A stretch of DNA of 64,000 nucleotides from Kitagawia praeruptora (taxonomy: Eukaryota; Streptophyta; Magnoliopsida; Apiales; Apiaceae): the NCBI GenBank assembly GCA_037693485.1, contig CM075348.1:32296501-32360500 (forward strand), written 5' to 3'. Below are positions 45,509 to 55,975 of the stretch, piece after piece. Position numbers and translations under genes: made by a program. The stretch's first letter is position 1. The number at the start of each line of letters is the position of its first letter. The notes under the pieces were generated by a model, which was not told the origin of the DNA, made no database searches, and saw nothing but the letters and a program-made list of their open reading frames with translations.

Positions 45509-45849
45509 ATCCACTACACCACATATGGCCTACGGCTATGCCCAAAAAAGTGTGCTTATAGGGCAAAAAGTGTTGCTAAAAGAGCCTAAAACCAGCTATG
45601 GCTACACTTTGACCAAATTTGGGAGTGTTACAAAAACGGGTGCTACCATAGGGGTCTATGCTAACACTTTTTCGATTTTTGGTAACACCGGAGAAAAGCG
45701 TAGGCTTAGACCCCTATGCCAACACCTTTCTGATCTGTGGCTACACCTTATAAGATGTTGCTATAGACCTATGGCTACACCATTATCTTTGTAGTAACAC
45801 TATTAAAAGTGTTGGTGTAGATCTATGCCAACAGTTTGCTAATCTTTTG

Positions 45850-47370
45850 CCAACACATAAATGATCAATAATTTAGAGTCAATGGCTACATTTTTACAGG
45901 CTCTATACCAACATTTTAAAAAAAGAAAGGCAACATGATTGAAAAATAAAGATTCTCATTCAAAATTTTGTCAAATATTCCAATACATAAAGGCTACCAA
46001 AGCCATTCCAATACATAAAATCCCATCTAAAATAACTACATCAAATTACACACATTCTTTCTCAGCATGTAATACAAACTTCGAAAGGAATCCTCCCATG
46101 CACTTTGCTGTTTGCTCAAGAAATCCATTTGCCCTGAAGAAATTACAGAACAAAGACAGAGAAATAAATACGAAAGAATTAAAAGATCAATTCAGAAATT
46201 AAAAAATGTAATGACAACAAAACTACTAGTAATAATCTATAACATAAAACTTAAGCTAGACAGCTTAGCATACCTCCCTCTGTTCCAGCTAAATGTAGAA
46301 ATATGTGCAATCCATGCTTCTCAATGTAATTGAAGATATCGCTCGATATGAGTATATTGCATTACGAAGAAGGGGTGAGCAAAGAAAAATACTTTCACTT
46401 GCTACTCCCCAACTGCTAACTGCTGAAGTAGTATCACAAGTTTCGCTCTCCGTAACACATGTGGGGTCATCATCTGTTTGTAACGACAAAATGAGTACCT
46501 CAAGATTTTAAAATGGCAACAGGGTGGAAACAAAAAAAACTCAGAAGTGGTCATAGACCAATAAAATGCAGGCACAATTTCATTTACATCTAATGACACC
46601 ATTTGTGGTGCAGTTTGTTGGAAATACTGAAATTGTGGCTTATGGCTCAGAAGAGGTAACATTTAATTTGATTACATCTAACAAAGCAATAAATTTATCA
46701 ATTACTAAGAAAGTAATCGAGGACAATCATTTTCAGCTGTGTTAAAAAAAAATCAGCAGGAAAAAACCAAGCTACTGTGGAAGTTATGGCCAGTGAAACT
46801 AAAAACAGGGCCCTAAAAACAAACCAACAACTGGAACCTTGTGTAGAGGTTATAGGTTGATTGGAGAAGTAAAGGCTACCTTGAATTGAGGTTGAACCTA
46901 AATTGAGGTCACATTCTTGGACTGTATGAGAGGTTGTATCATGAAGTGTGGGAAAAAAGAGGTAGATAAGAAGATATTCTGAAGCACAACTCCACTGCTC
47001 AAAAACACATTGTTCAAAATTTTAAATTTTGAAATAAAATATTTCTATAAAATTTGGATTTAATTAAGTTAAGGCAAACCTTATAAATGTCAAATATTTG
47101 AAATCTAAGTTTCCATATTAATTCTGTTCTAATACGTAATATTCAAGAATTTCTTTTACATTTGCAAAAAATAACAATTTTTATTCAGCTAAATCATTTA
47201 ATGGCAATAATAGTTACATAATAGTAAGTTTACGAAAAACATACAATTTTCTATTTAATGATTAATTTTAACTAATATAATGTATAAATGAACATCATTA
47301 TTGAATTTTTTTTAGTATTTTTTGTTAATGAAATGTCCTGCACTGTTCAATGTTCATAACCTCAAATTAT
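45850..47370. other. Left interior of the CACTA element, unassigned
   Basis: Several short frames (up to 87 codons) in both directions have no recognised motif. A 32-bp word is partly repeated near 45985-46020 ('ccaatacataaa' twice). No exon could be identified. Confidence 0.3.
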
Positions 47371-47399
47371 AAGTTTAAAAAAAAAACTTGAGTGTACTT

Positions 47400-47510
47400 A
47401 CCCCAGGGCCGACAGTCACGAACTTGTACCCTTCATGAATTCTGGGGCTCAACAATGGTTTGTGTACATTGAGGTCTGCCTCTTTTTCTAGGGGGCCTCT
47501 CCTGGTGTCA
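47400..47510 (-). pseudogene. Captured exon-like segment with an AT-hook-like motif
   Basis: One minus frame reads HQERPPRKRGRPQC, which contains the AT-hook core RGRP preceded by basic residues. A frame stop follows after about 12 codons. The source gene is not recognised. An overlapping frame is open for 73 codons and may be what is read instead. Confidence 0.3.
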
Positions 47511-47879
47511 TATAACCAAGCATAAGAACATAATGAACAAAAAATATTTAATACTATAGATGGCATATGAATTTTTAAGACATGCAGAATAAGCATAGGA
47601 ACATGTGTGGATTATTGATCATGAGCAGAAGCATAGTCCCCCCCTCCCAAATTGGTCTTCATAGTTCAAAGTGAATGTGCAGAATAGTACAAATTTTAAA
47701 ACAGTGTGGCATATATAAGCATGGGAAATGCACCGCACGGACAACAAATATGAAGATCAAAGGCCACAATGTTCGGGAATCAGCTGAAACATGGGTTGAC
47801 AAATTAATATTATTATAGAATACGATACTTTTGTAATAACTAACTTTTTGGCCGGGAGGCATTAACCCTCCGCCTTGAT

Positions 47880-47960
47880 AATCTCCTCTACTCCAAAACC
47901 AGCTTGATCATGGTAATTGGAGGACGGCCCCTCTTCCTTCTCGGAACATCCCCCCTATAA
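47880..47960 (-). pseudogene. Captured exon-like segment with a second AT-hook-like motif
   Basis: The minus frame reads YRGDVPRRKRGRPP and then a stop after about 12 residues. RKRGRPP is a good AT-hook core. Finding two such motifs 450 bp apart on the same strand suggests exons of one DNA-binding protein gene, but the source was not identified. Confidence 0.35.
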
Positions 47961-48183
47961 CTGCCATGTGCACACACAAACATTAGAACGTCCAGCGCAC
48001 TTTGTTATCAAACACCAACGTAAAATACAATGATTTTAGTGTATATTAATACAAATATTCCAAACCAAATGTTTATCAGTTTGTCTATACTTTGACTTGA
48101 CTTTATTCATTTAATTATCCTGGTTTTAGTTACTAATGGAGCAGTTGGAGAACTGTCACTATCATAATCAAGTTGTTTAGAAT

Positions 48184-48395
48184 TTATCCAGAACTGCCCA
48201 CTTTCCTTAACACACCTAAAAACATCGTTATCACACAATAATCCTTCTCTTGTGGAGGTAAAAAGAAAGTTGGAGTGAATTTCCATGTCACATCATCAAT
48301 TATACTTAAAGAACCTGTGACTACAACAATAATCCCTGAATAATAAGAGTCTTGAGCATCTATTGTCCAAATTTCTGGCATAGATTCTCAAAATT
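48184..48395 (-). pseudogene. Captured NTF2-like domain exon (G3BP-type), second part
   Basis: The frame reads IDAQDSYYSGIIVVVTGSLS and then TFFLPPQEKDYCVI, which resembles the C-terminal half of the NTF2 domain in plant G3BP-like RNA-binding proteins ('DAQ.S...G..V.VTG.L', '.FFLAPQ.KGY.V'). Several conserved positions are changed and the reading ends soon after, so it is decayed. It follows the segment at 48512 in the same orientation and in the same order as in the source domain, with intron-like sequence between. Confidence 0.68.
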
Positions 48396-48511
48396 CAGTG
48401 ACTGAATTCCTGCAAATCAATACCCTGATCCAACTAATCAACATATTGTTATACAGAAGAATAAACAACGGTCAAATGATAATAAAGTGATCATAGAACT
48501 GATATACTTAC

Positions 48512-48586
48512 TTTTAAGGTAGTCACTGATGTCATTGTGCCATCCGAATTCGACCGGCTCGGTATACTTGCTTCATCATAAACTTT
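48512..48586 (-). pseudogene. Captured NTF2-like domain exon (G3BP-type), first part
   Basis: The minus strand reads YDEASIPSRSNSDGTMTSVT, matching the 'FY..SS..SRP.SDG.MTSVTT' region of plant G3BP-type NTF2 domains, and ends at a good splice donor (AAA/GTAAGT). Retained intron-like DNA between this and 48395 points to DNA-level capture rather than an mRNA copy. Confidence 0.68.
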
Positions 48587-48628
48587 ATAAGCCACAAAAG
48601 CTTTACAAAAAATTAACATAAACACACC

Positions 48629-48833
48629 TCTGCCAGCTTGAGGAGTTTATCAATAGTGTCAGTAGTGGCACACTGCCTCAAGTAATCCAAGAACAGATTA
48701 TCGAGTTGTCTAAATTTATTACCATAGATGCAATTAAACATTGCCCGAGCTGCCTCCATTCTTACATCAGACTCGTCCTATTCAAGCAGGCCGCAGAGAG
48801 ACTCTTTAAGGTGAACTTCATCATCCATATCCT
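48629..48833 (-). pseudogene. Captured importin-alpha-like ARM exon 3
   Basis: Bounded by an acceptor (TAACAG/GATATG) and a donor (GCAGAG/GTGTGT). It reads LKESLCGLLE, a TAG, then DESDVRMEAARAMFNCIYGN and DTIDKLLKLAE. The pattern resembles 'PLVNLLQ.AEFDIKKEAAWAISNATSGG' and 'LEGLENILKVGE' of importin alpha, the nuclear import adaptor made of armadillo repeats. The internal TAG shows that it no longer encodes a full repeat. Confidence 0.62.
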
Positions 48834-48956
48834 GTTAGTTTCAGTTAAGAGATTAGATATATGCAACTAATCATAACCAGTGAAATGTGGATTTATTAAT
48901 AAAAGTTATGCACAAACAACTTAATTAAGTGAATTTATAAAATAAAAAACAAACTT

Positions 48957-49135
48957 TAATCAAAGTGTTGCTTCGAGCAGCTATGTTTGAAACTATCTGG
49001 CAGGCTTCCTTCCGAAAACTCTTAAATTTACAATATGCCATGACCCTCCTGAGGCATCCCAGTAGCTTAGAATCTAAAACCAAACACTTGAAGAATGGAT
49101 GATTTATTAGAAATGATCTAGAAACCCACAATCAG
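48957..49135 (-). pseudogene. Captured importin-alpha-like ARM exon 2
   Basis: The minus frame reads CLVLDSKLLGCLRRVMAYCK and then SFRKEACQIVSNIAARSNTL. The KEAC..VSNI.A core is diagnostic of an importin-alpha armadillo repeat ('IKKEACWTISNITAG'). A weak donor AAA/GTTTGT follows. The order relative to 49863 and 48629 is that of the source protein. Confidence 0.66.
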
Positions 49136-49862
49136 GAATGTATTTCGAGGAACATCAGAGATAAACACATTCCAATAACTAAACAGTACTGGAAAGAAGA
49201 ATTTAAACACATCTTTCAAGCAACACATATCCAACATAAGCTTTCATAAAAATAGAATATTACTGGAAGTTTTGCACAATACACTTGTAAAGAAAATTAA
49301 TAGAATGCAATCAAACAATTCTTATGGATGCATAAGTTACTACAGTGACTTTAGCTAGCCTTGACTTCGGTAAATATATCCAACGGAAGAAGTTCACTAA
49401 GTTGTTCACCATATTATATATTTATCTTGCTAACAGTGTATATGTAATTTAGCTATCTAAATTATATATTATTGTAAGATTCAGAAATACATCTAAAAAA
49501 GATATCCAAAAATCATTCACATTACACAAACAACAAAGTTTACCAGAAGAAAACAAAAGAACCAAAGGGATTTAGAACAACGAGCAGGCAAAATTTGGAC
49601 AAGAATATAAATGACAGCATCTGGTGGGTATATACACACACCTAAAAGGCTAAGACATGGTCACACTCCAATATATACCTTTCATAAGCTAGAAATAGAA
49701 ACCAGTGTTGTTTTTGTAAGTTCAAACAAATTTAGGGCTAAAGATAAAACTATATATAAGTTCATATACATTTAATTCTCTCTTTTTTTATTCACTGGAA
49801 TTTAGAAGTTATGGGCTTTAATAAGAATACATTACATAAAATGTTTGTGGATTATTCATACC

Positions 49863-49942
49863 TGAATCTGTTCATCAGTGTTTGCCCATCTCGCAAGATT
49901 CCCAACTACTCCAAGTGTTGAACCAGCAACTAGAGGATTGTG
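49863..49942 (-). pseudogene. Captured importin-alpha-like ARM exon 1
   Basis: The minus frame reads PLVAGSTLGVVGNLARWANT and then DEQIQ directly before a donor (CAG/GTATGA). This resembles the 'PALRTVGNIVTG.D.QTQ' armadillo repeat of importin alpha, where an intron also follows the Gln. It is the most 5' of the three ARM-like segments. Confidence 0.6.
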
Positions 49943-50249
49943 CTATCGTAAAACTCACTGAAACACCAGCAAAAATAAAGAGTATTACTGTGTAAAAATT
50001 GCAAAAAAATTCAAAACCACATGGGAAAATTGTAATGTCTAAATATTTCTAATAAATATAAATAGTGTGTAGAATGTAGATAATGTTTAAATTCCCCAAT
50101 TCGTGGAATATAAATATTATCTTTGTTTAGCTGTCTGCCTGTCTGTAATGAAGTGTACATTTACCATTTATGTACAAGGTTCAAATTTTAATACTACTTC
50201 TATAGAATTTTTAATTTGGACAACTGTTATATAATAAGAGTAGCATGGA

Positions 50250-50345
50250 GCACATATTTAGCTAAGGTTGTCCTATTGCTAGTAGCACCACTTCCATCCT
50301 CACCAAGGTCTGAAGCAGCCATCGGAAGAAGTAATGGAAGTAGTA
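50250..50345 (-). pseudogene. Possible captured first coding exon
   Basis: On the minus strand an ATG at 50322 starts MAASDLGEDGSGATSNRTTL, a hydrophilic N-terminus-like peptide, with a possible donor (CTTG/GTGAGG) inside it. It lies between the leader exon at 50508 and the ARM-like exons. The source is not recognised. Confidence 0.35.
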
Positions 50346-50507
50346 TAAGGCTAGCCAAAACTAACAATTAACACAAGAAATCGAAATTAATGATGCTAAT
50401 TTGATACATAGAATAAGAACGAGAGAGAGATTGAGAGAGAGTTCGAGAGAGAGGGAATTAGAGAGTCGCACATATACACACATATAATAGTAGGCATTCA
50501 TATAGAA

Positions 50508-50780
50508 AAGGGTAATACCTCCAAATTGAAGTCCCAGATCCAAAGCCCAAAGCGAAAAAGCCCTGAAATCGAAAAGAGAGATCCATTAGTTGAGGTTTAA
50601 GTGAAGAAATCGAATCGATTGAACTCAAAACCAAGAACCCTAATTTTGAAGAAGCCCCAATTTGAAGAGTCAAAGCCTCAAATACAAGCCCTAATCAGTT
50701 GGGAATCTCTAAATGATTGAAACTAATTGAAACTAAAACACTCAAAGTTTTTAGGGTTCTTGGATAGTCCACGAGAAGGG
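50508..50780 (-). other. 5' UTR-like leader of the captured transcript unit
   Basis: On the minus strand the segment has 'accctaaaaac', 'attagggcttg' and 'aaattagggttc' phrases typical of plant 5' leaders. It then has an acceptor-like ATTTCAG/GGCTTTT (about 50562) and a donor TTTGGAG/GTATTA (about 50518). A GA microsatellite lies at 50420-50465. This suggests that a promoter and leader were captured with the exons, oriented inward from the right end. Confidence 0.4.
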
Positions 50781-50899
50781 GAGAGTGGTGGAGGTGAGAG
50801 CCAGACTCGAGAGAGGGTGTGTGCGTGTTTTAGTTTTTAGGTTTTCATTTTTACTTTTATTTAATTTGTCTGAAGGAAAAGTGAGAAGGGAGGGAAATA

Positions 50900-51500
50900 C
50901 AAAAAATTTGGCTAAGGGGAGGGGGAAACAGATTGTTAAAAGCGGGTATTCAATTTTTTTTTATTTTTTGACAAAAGCGTGCATTCAATATTATTATAAA
51001 CACATTTATTAATTTTTGAATATTTAGAATTTTTCATTTTAAATTTAATAAATAAATAGAACTTGAAAAAATAATAAATAAATATTCTTAAAAATAATCT
51101 AGAAGCATCCATGAAAAAGATGTTCCGATTTTATTTTTTCAAATATCCATATTACATTTAATAAATATATAGAACTTAAAAAATAGTAACAATTAAATAC
51201 CTTGATATTTAAAAATAAAAACTCATTCGATTGATAAACTCTTACTTTTTATAAAAATGAAATATTTTGAAGGTAGATATGATTTTTAAATAATTAAAAA
51301 AATTGTTAAAAAAATAAAAATTGAGTTTATTAATGATCTAAGGTAACATATCATGTATGACTCCCTTAACCTAATTAATTGAGTGAGAGAATCGGGATAC
51401 TTTGAGAGTGGTGGGTTATTTCAGAGGCGGGTTAGTGAATTATTTTGGAATTAACACCTCAATTTTTTGGACAAAAAATTAAGATGCCGCACAAATACAA
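50900..51500. other. Right interior of the CACTA element, AT-rich
   Basis: No gene. Two similar words 'aaataaatagaacttgaaaaa' and 'aaatatatagaacttaaaaaa' near 51050 and 51165 suggest an old local duplication. Confidence 0.3.
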
Positions 51501-51731
51501 GTTCGCATATTTTTTTCCCACTTTTGGTAACACTTTTTTTAAAGATCAAGGGTAACACCGATTTTGGTGTTACCATAGATACCGATTTATGGCTATGGTA
51601 ACATCGGTTACTGTCAATTGTAACATCAAAAAAAAGTGTTACCGTAGACCTATTTTAAGGCATTTATGCCAACACTTTTACTCGTAACACTGAGAAAAGC
51701 GTTGCTGAAGCCCATTTGTGGCGTAGTGATC

Positions 51732-54471
51732 TTCTGGTACTGATGGTGTAGAAGTTTGTCTTAGCCTTTCACCTCTTCTGTTTATAATTCCTGCAAGCCT
51801 TTCTTTCTACTTCTTAGCTTTAACTTCTGGCTTTGCATTGTGCTTTGCTAAGTCATGCTTCTCATACATCTTGATAAAAGAATAAGTACTAGCATCCATA
51901 CCAAGATTATTAGACCAAGATTCAGGAAAAACCTGATCCCAGAAATCAAACGATGGTTTCCTAATTTTATCTCCCTCACTATGGAGTTGATCATCCATAC
52001 CCTCATTCTCACTTTGGCTATCTAAAGTCAACACTCTTTCTACCTCTCCTTTTTCCTGGTCAGGAACCAGCCGCTCTGATTGTGGATCAATATCCATCTT
52101 TTCAAGTGTATCACTCAAATTTGGATAAGTGCTCTCATGACCTACAGAAAAATAGAGTTTAGAAGAAGTTTTTATACCTGAACTCACATGGAGAGAGGGT
52201 TCCTCATTTGGCATGGGGCGTGAGGTTTTCTCCAAGGAGTGAGCTGCTATAATCTCTGAACCCTTACAATCATCTTCTTTCCTTCCAGAGACTACAGGCT
52301 CCAGTATACCACTTTCAGGTTCTTTACTAGACTCTGATGTCTTCAGTAATACTTCATTAGACACCATAGTTATTAGTTAGTACATCACCGTCTTTAAGTG
52401 TTGTTTGCTGAGACTCACCCTCAAGGTGGATAGACTCTGACTGAATAATATTTGTTTGATCTTCAAGAAAACCAGTCAAAGTTATTCCTCCCATATCATA
52501 GGGTTTCTCACTTCAATTTCAGTCATCACAGAAGACCTTTCAACATCAGCTATCACAGCTCCTGAGTCATCCAACCTCTGACTAGATGGTTCTTGTGTTG
52601 CAGTGACTGTGATCTGATCTTTCCTACTATCCACCACTGGTGCAATAGTATCTTCTGTTGACTGCATTCCTCTATCTACTTCCTCCAGTTGTTCACCTTG
52701 AGCTGAAGCATCTTCAATAATGACATCCTTGTCAAATAAATATACATGAAGTGATTGAAGTGCAACATGCTTCGAGAGTCCAAATTTCTTAACTAATTGT
52801 CTTCTGACAGATACATAGAAATACATCTTCATTAAGTCAAGTCTTTGATGTAGAAGTCCATATTCATCTAGAAATAAAAGTTTTGGTACTCTTTCAACCA
52901 GAAAATCTAGAACAGGCCTTGACAACTTCACTTTGAGAGAAATTAGTCCCATAGCCAGTCTGTATGATAATGTAGTTTCCCATGAAGAATCAATATCCAG
53001 ATCTCTATGGTCATTTGCTGACTTGATTGTAGCTTCATTTGTAGAGACCTGCATGATATTAGTTGGACTAGCTAGACTCTTTGTGTGTAGGTGACAATTG
53101 AATCTTTCTCCTTGTTCTCCTGGTATAGTGAGCAAAAGATTTATCCTGAGAAGACTCAAGAGGTGTAGACACAGAAGTGATCTTGGGATGAGATCCTTTT
53201 TCAATAGACACAGTCTTTTGAGAGACAGTATCCAGTAACTGTTTTCCCTTTTTAAGTACTACAGTCTTTTGAGAAATTACAGCCTGGCTGTGACTAGGTG
53301 CTTCATCTCTTTGTCCTAGCTTAGAAAGTCGAATTGCAGCCTTCAATTTTTCTCTCTCAGCAAGAGATATATTATCATCATCTTCACTAGAACTACTACT
53401 ACTACTTGACACAACAAATCTTCTCTTCCTTACAACTGATGTCTTTTGAGAAACACCAGAGGTTGGTTTCTTTGAAACAATAGGCTGTGGATTAAAACTT
53501 TGTTCTTGAATTGTTTCAGAGACTATAATGTTTTGGGCTACTTGGGTAGACACAGGTGGGTTCTCCTCCAAATGAGATTCCTGAGCCATTTCACCACAAA
53601 AGAAAGAAGAATTATAGAGAGTAGGAAGATGAGTTTTAAGAATTACCTGAACATGATGTGGATAATGAATTGCGGGTATTTCATCTAGATTCTTTTCATT
53701 GTCCTTCTTTGTAATGTCAGAGAAAATTCTCTTTTACTGTGCATAAGAAGAAACACAATGTTCTCTACCAAATCTAGTTTCAACATCAGGAATAAAATGG
53801 TTAATAAACATTTGTATAAATCTATGATAATAAACCATTTTCCTGTTTTGATCTCTTAACCCAAGTTTAATACACATCTGACTTAAGATAATGTGACCAA
53901 TGTTAATTACTCTGTCATAAAGCAAACTATAAGCAATATGTGAAGTTACAGAAGTAATTTGATTAAAAGAACTACATTTACCAGTAAAGCATTTAGCTAA
54001 TTGATCAAAGAAGAAAGACCACTCTTTCCTAAGATAAGATCTTCTTAACTGGCTCATGTTATCTAAAGGTCCATTATAACCTAATGCAGATAACATAGTT
54101 CTAACATCATCATCAGATGGTACATTCTCATAATTCAAACTAACAGGTAAGTGAAGTACTGAATTAACAACAGATTCAGTAATATCAAAAGAATCTTGTC
54201 CTAAGTGTAGAACAATCTTACCTGATTGACTCTGAGTAGAATCAATTACCTCAGCATTCTCCCAAGCTTGTGTAACAGCTGCTTGATTAATCTGTGGAGA
54301 TGCTATCAATGCATAACTTAATGGTCCATAAGCCAGAAAGTCCATGATTGGATGAAAATCAGTTAATACTCCTTCCTTGTTGGTGATAGCTGCTACATGA
54401 TTGTTCGTCATAAAATCAAAGTCACAAAATTTGAAAGCTACTGATTTAGGTAATCTTCTTTGAGCTGCCAT
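51732..54471 (-). pseudogene. Sirevirus env-like frame, 5' and middle parts (frameshifted)
   Basis: Read on the minus strand: an open piece 54471-53734 (245 codons, MAAQRRLPKSVAF start), an in-frame TAA, then pieces 53589-53068, 53204-52482 and 52367-51807 in shifted frames. The first piece resembles the plant transposon protein found 3' of pol in Sirevirus-type elements. It has a WSFFFDQLAKCF segment with FNQITSVTSHIAYSLLYD after it. The middle part is Ser- and Lys-rich, with an acidic Ser run (SSSSSSSSEDDD). The remainder is acidic and low-complexity. No signal peptide or clear transmembrane anchor is evident, so a role as an envelope is not supported by this sequence. At least two frameshifts, the TAA, and the CACTA insertion inactivate it. 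Confidence 0.7.
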
Positions 54472-55140
54472 TTTTGATCTGAAAATAACTTGAAAAATTC
54501 TTGAAATGGATTAGTGATTTTGAAAACTCGAGAGTGTTTTTGCTTTAGAGAATGTGAAATTAGAGAAAGCAATTACACGATTAGAGTTTCAAAACAAATA
54601 TATTTCACAAATCTTTCAGACCACTATCCCACGTCGACACGTAGATTGACAGGTGTCAGTCCTTGAAAAATGCGGTTACCCACGATTTTTGGAAAATAAA
54701 ATCCAAAATTGATTTTCATGAAATAAATCAGGGTATTATCAAGATAAAAAATCAAAACTGATCAGCTTCCTTTTCCTGTTGTGACCTCTCATCAAAATAA
54801 TCACAAAATGCAATGTGATTTAAAAATATAATTTTCAAATCCTGATGGTCACACTTGAAATCCTGATCAATATCATCCTGATTCCAGAGACTTAATATGG
54901 AGTTTCCACGTGACATTTTTCTTTTATCTAAAAAAGAAATAAACAATTAATCTGAACAAAATCAACTAGTTAGATATATTCGACATTTCTTGAAAACAAG
55001 AAATACAGTCACACGCAATAATTAGCATCTGACTTCATTAAAAATTCCAAGTGACTGTTCAGCTTCTCACGTCTTTCTATAAAGAAACAGACGTCTTATG
55101 CCATTCTCCATAAACCTTTCAATTTCTTTTCTTCTCAACA
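54472..55140. promoter_or_regulatory. Divergent promoter-like region between env-like frame and antisense frame
   Basis: Two start codons point outward: env-like ATG at 54471 (minus) and the small plus frame at 55141. On the plus side TATAAAG is at 55078-55084, about 57 bases before the ATG, followed by a CT-rich leader. On the minus side an AATATATTT box (54597-54605) lies about 125 bases before the ATG, and an acceptor-like TTTTCAG sits just before it. Promoter activity is inferred from layout only. Confidence 0.45.
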
Positions 55141-55410
55141 ATGATTCTCAAACCAAAATTCCATTCAAACCCATTCTTTAGGTTTTTCACAGTCGATGAA
55201 CATCCTGTTCTTGATCATCTCTTTGAAGAGACAACTTTTCTCGTCGAACTAAAAATGGATGGAGTAGTTTCAGATAATATCCAGAGGTTTCTCCTAGAAT
55301 ATCCATCTATTGGATACAATCTTCCCCTAACCTCCTCAAAACTTGAGGATGAAGAATTTGGCCGAGAGTCTGAGGTTGATCTTGATGGAGATGCTATTCA
55401 TTTAAGTTAG
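55141..55410 (+). CDS. Small antisense frame inside the Sirevirus, 89 codons
   Basis: It is opposite in direction to gag-pol and lies between pol and the env-like frame. The acidic product (MILKPKFHSNPFFRFFTVDE start) has no recognised domain. A TATA box and pyrimidine-rich leader precede it. A plausible polyadenylation region (tgtatgtaatg, then aatgaaaata) lies at about 55580-55610. After the TAG, another frame stays open for about 22 codons, which hints at a frameshift near 55405. Antisense frames are known in Tat/Grande-type gypsy elements; I do not know of one described in Sireviruses. Confidence 0.45.
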   Translation: MILKPKFHSNPFFRFFTVDEHPVLDHLFEETTFLVELKMDGVVSDNIQRFLLEYPSIGYNLPLTSSKLEDEEFGRESEVDLDGDAIHLS

Positions 55411-55975
55411 CTACTCTCATTCAAGTCGCCCAGACAAGGAATCCAAGAATAGACGAGGCTGTTCAAATCCCCTGATGGATTTCTTGATGCTCCTTGTCCT
55501 GTATCTCAGAATCCATATTATTAGACAAGTTCAGAATTATAAGTAGAAGTTAGACAAAAAGATGTTGTATTTCATTTCTATGTATGTAATGATTTCAATT
55601 AATGAAAATACAATTTCTTATTATCTACTTGTCTTTTGATTATTGACTGATTTGAATGATGTATAAATTATCAGTATGCAAATATTAAAACTTGCTGGCA
55701 TAGACTTAACACATCACAGAATTAGATTACTACACAAAGTAAACGTCAGGATCTGAAACAATTTTCACAATCCTGATACTGACACAATACTGATGACGTC
55801 AGCATCCTGATACAAATCTAATCCTGATGATTATTAACAAGTCTATCATACTGAAATTTATCAAGGCAAAGTGTTATAGCTAAAGCATTTAACAATCAAA
55901 TATAGATCCTGACAAGAATATCAAGCCTATAAGCTAAAAACAACATACCTTGCTACTTTTGCAGATGTTAAAGAT
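55411..55975. other. Sirevirus spacer between antisense frame and pol end
   Basis: It holds the presumed 3' UTR of the antisense unit and 'tcctgatactgaca'-type repeats ('atcctgat' several times at 55750-55830), a word that also recurs in the LTRs. No other frame. Confidence 0.4.

Larger units (their letters stand above)
45512..51728. mobile_element. CACTA element with captured host exons
   Basis: Termini are CACTACACCACATATGGCC on the left and, in reverse, CACTACGCCACAAATGGGC on the right, flanked by the 3-bp duplication atc (45509-45511 and 51729-51731), the CACTA (En/Spm) signature. Both subterminal regions (45525-45850 and 51510-51720) carry repeated words such as 'ggctaca', 'taacactttt' and 'tggtgttacc', as expected for transposase-binding arrays. 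No transposase was recognised, so it is non-autonomous. The interior carries minus-strand exon-like segments resembling importin alpha and a G3BP-type NTF2 domain. Confidence 0.88.

Noticed and set aside
45525..45794. An 89-codon frame at the left end of the CACTA element
   Set aside because: It is composed of subterminal repeat words (ctatggctacac, gtgttgct) and is matched by inverted words at the other end; not a gene.
51732..54471. Env-like region as a functional envelope glycoprotein
   Set aside because: No signal peptide or membrane anchor is visible, the region is low-complexity and frameshifted, and the name in this family rests on position only.
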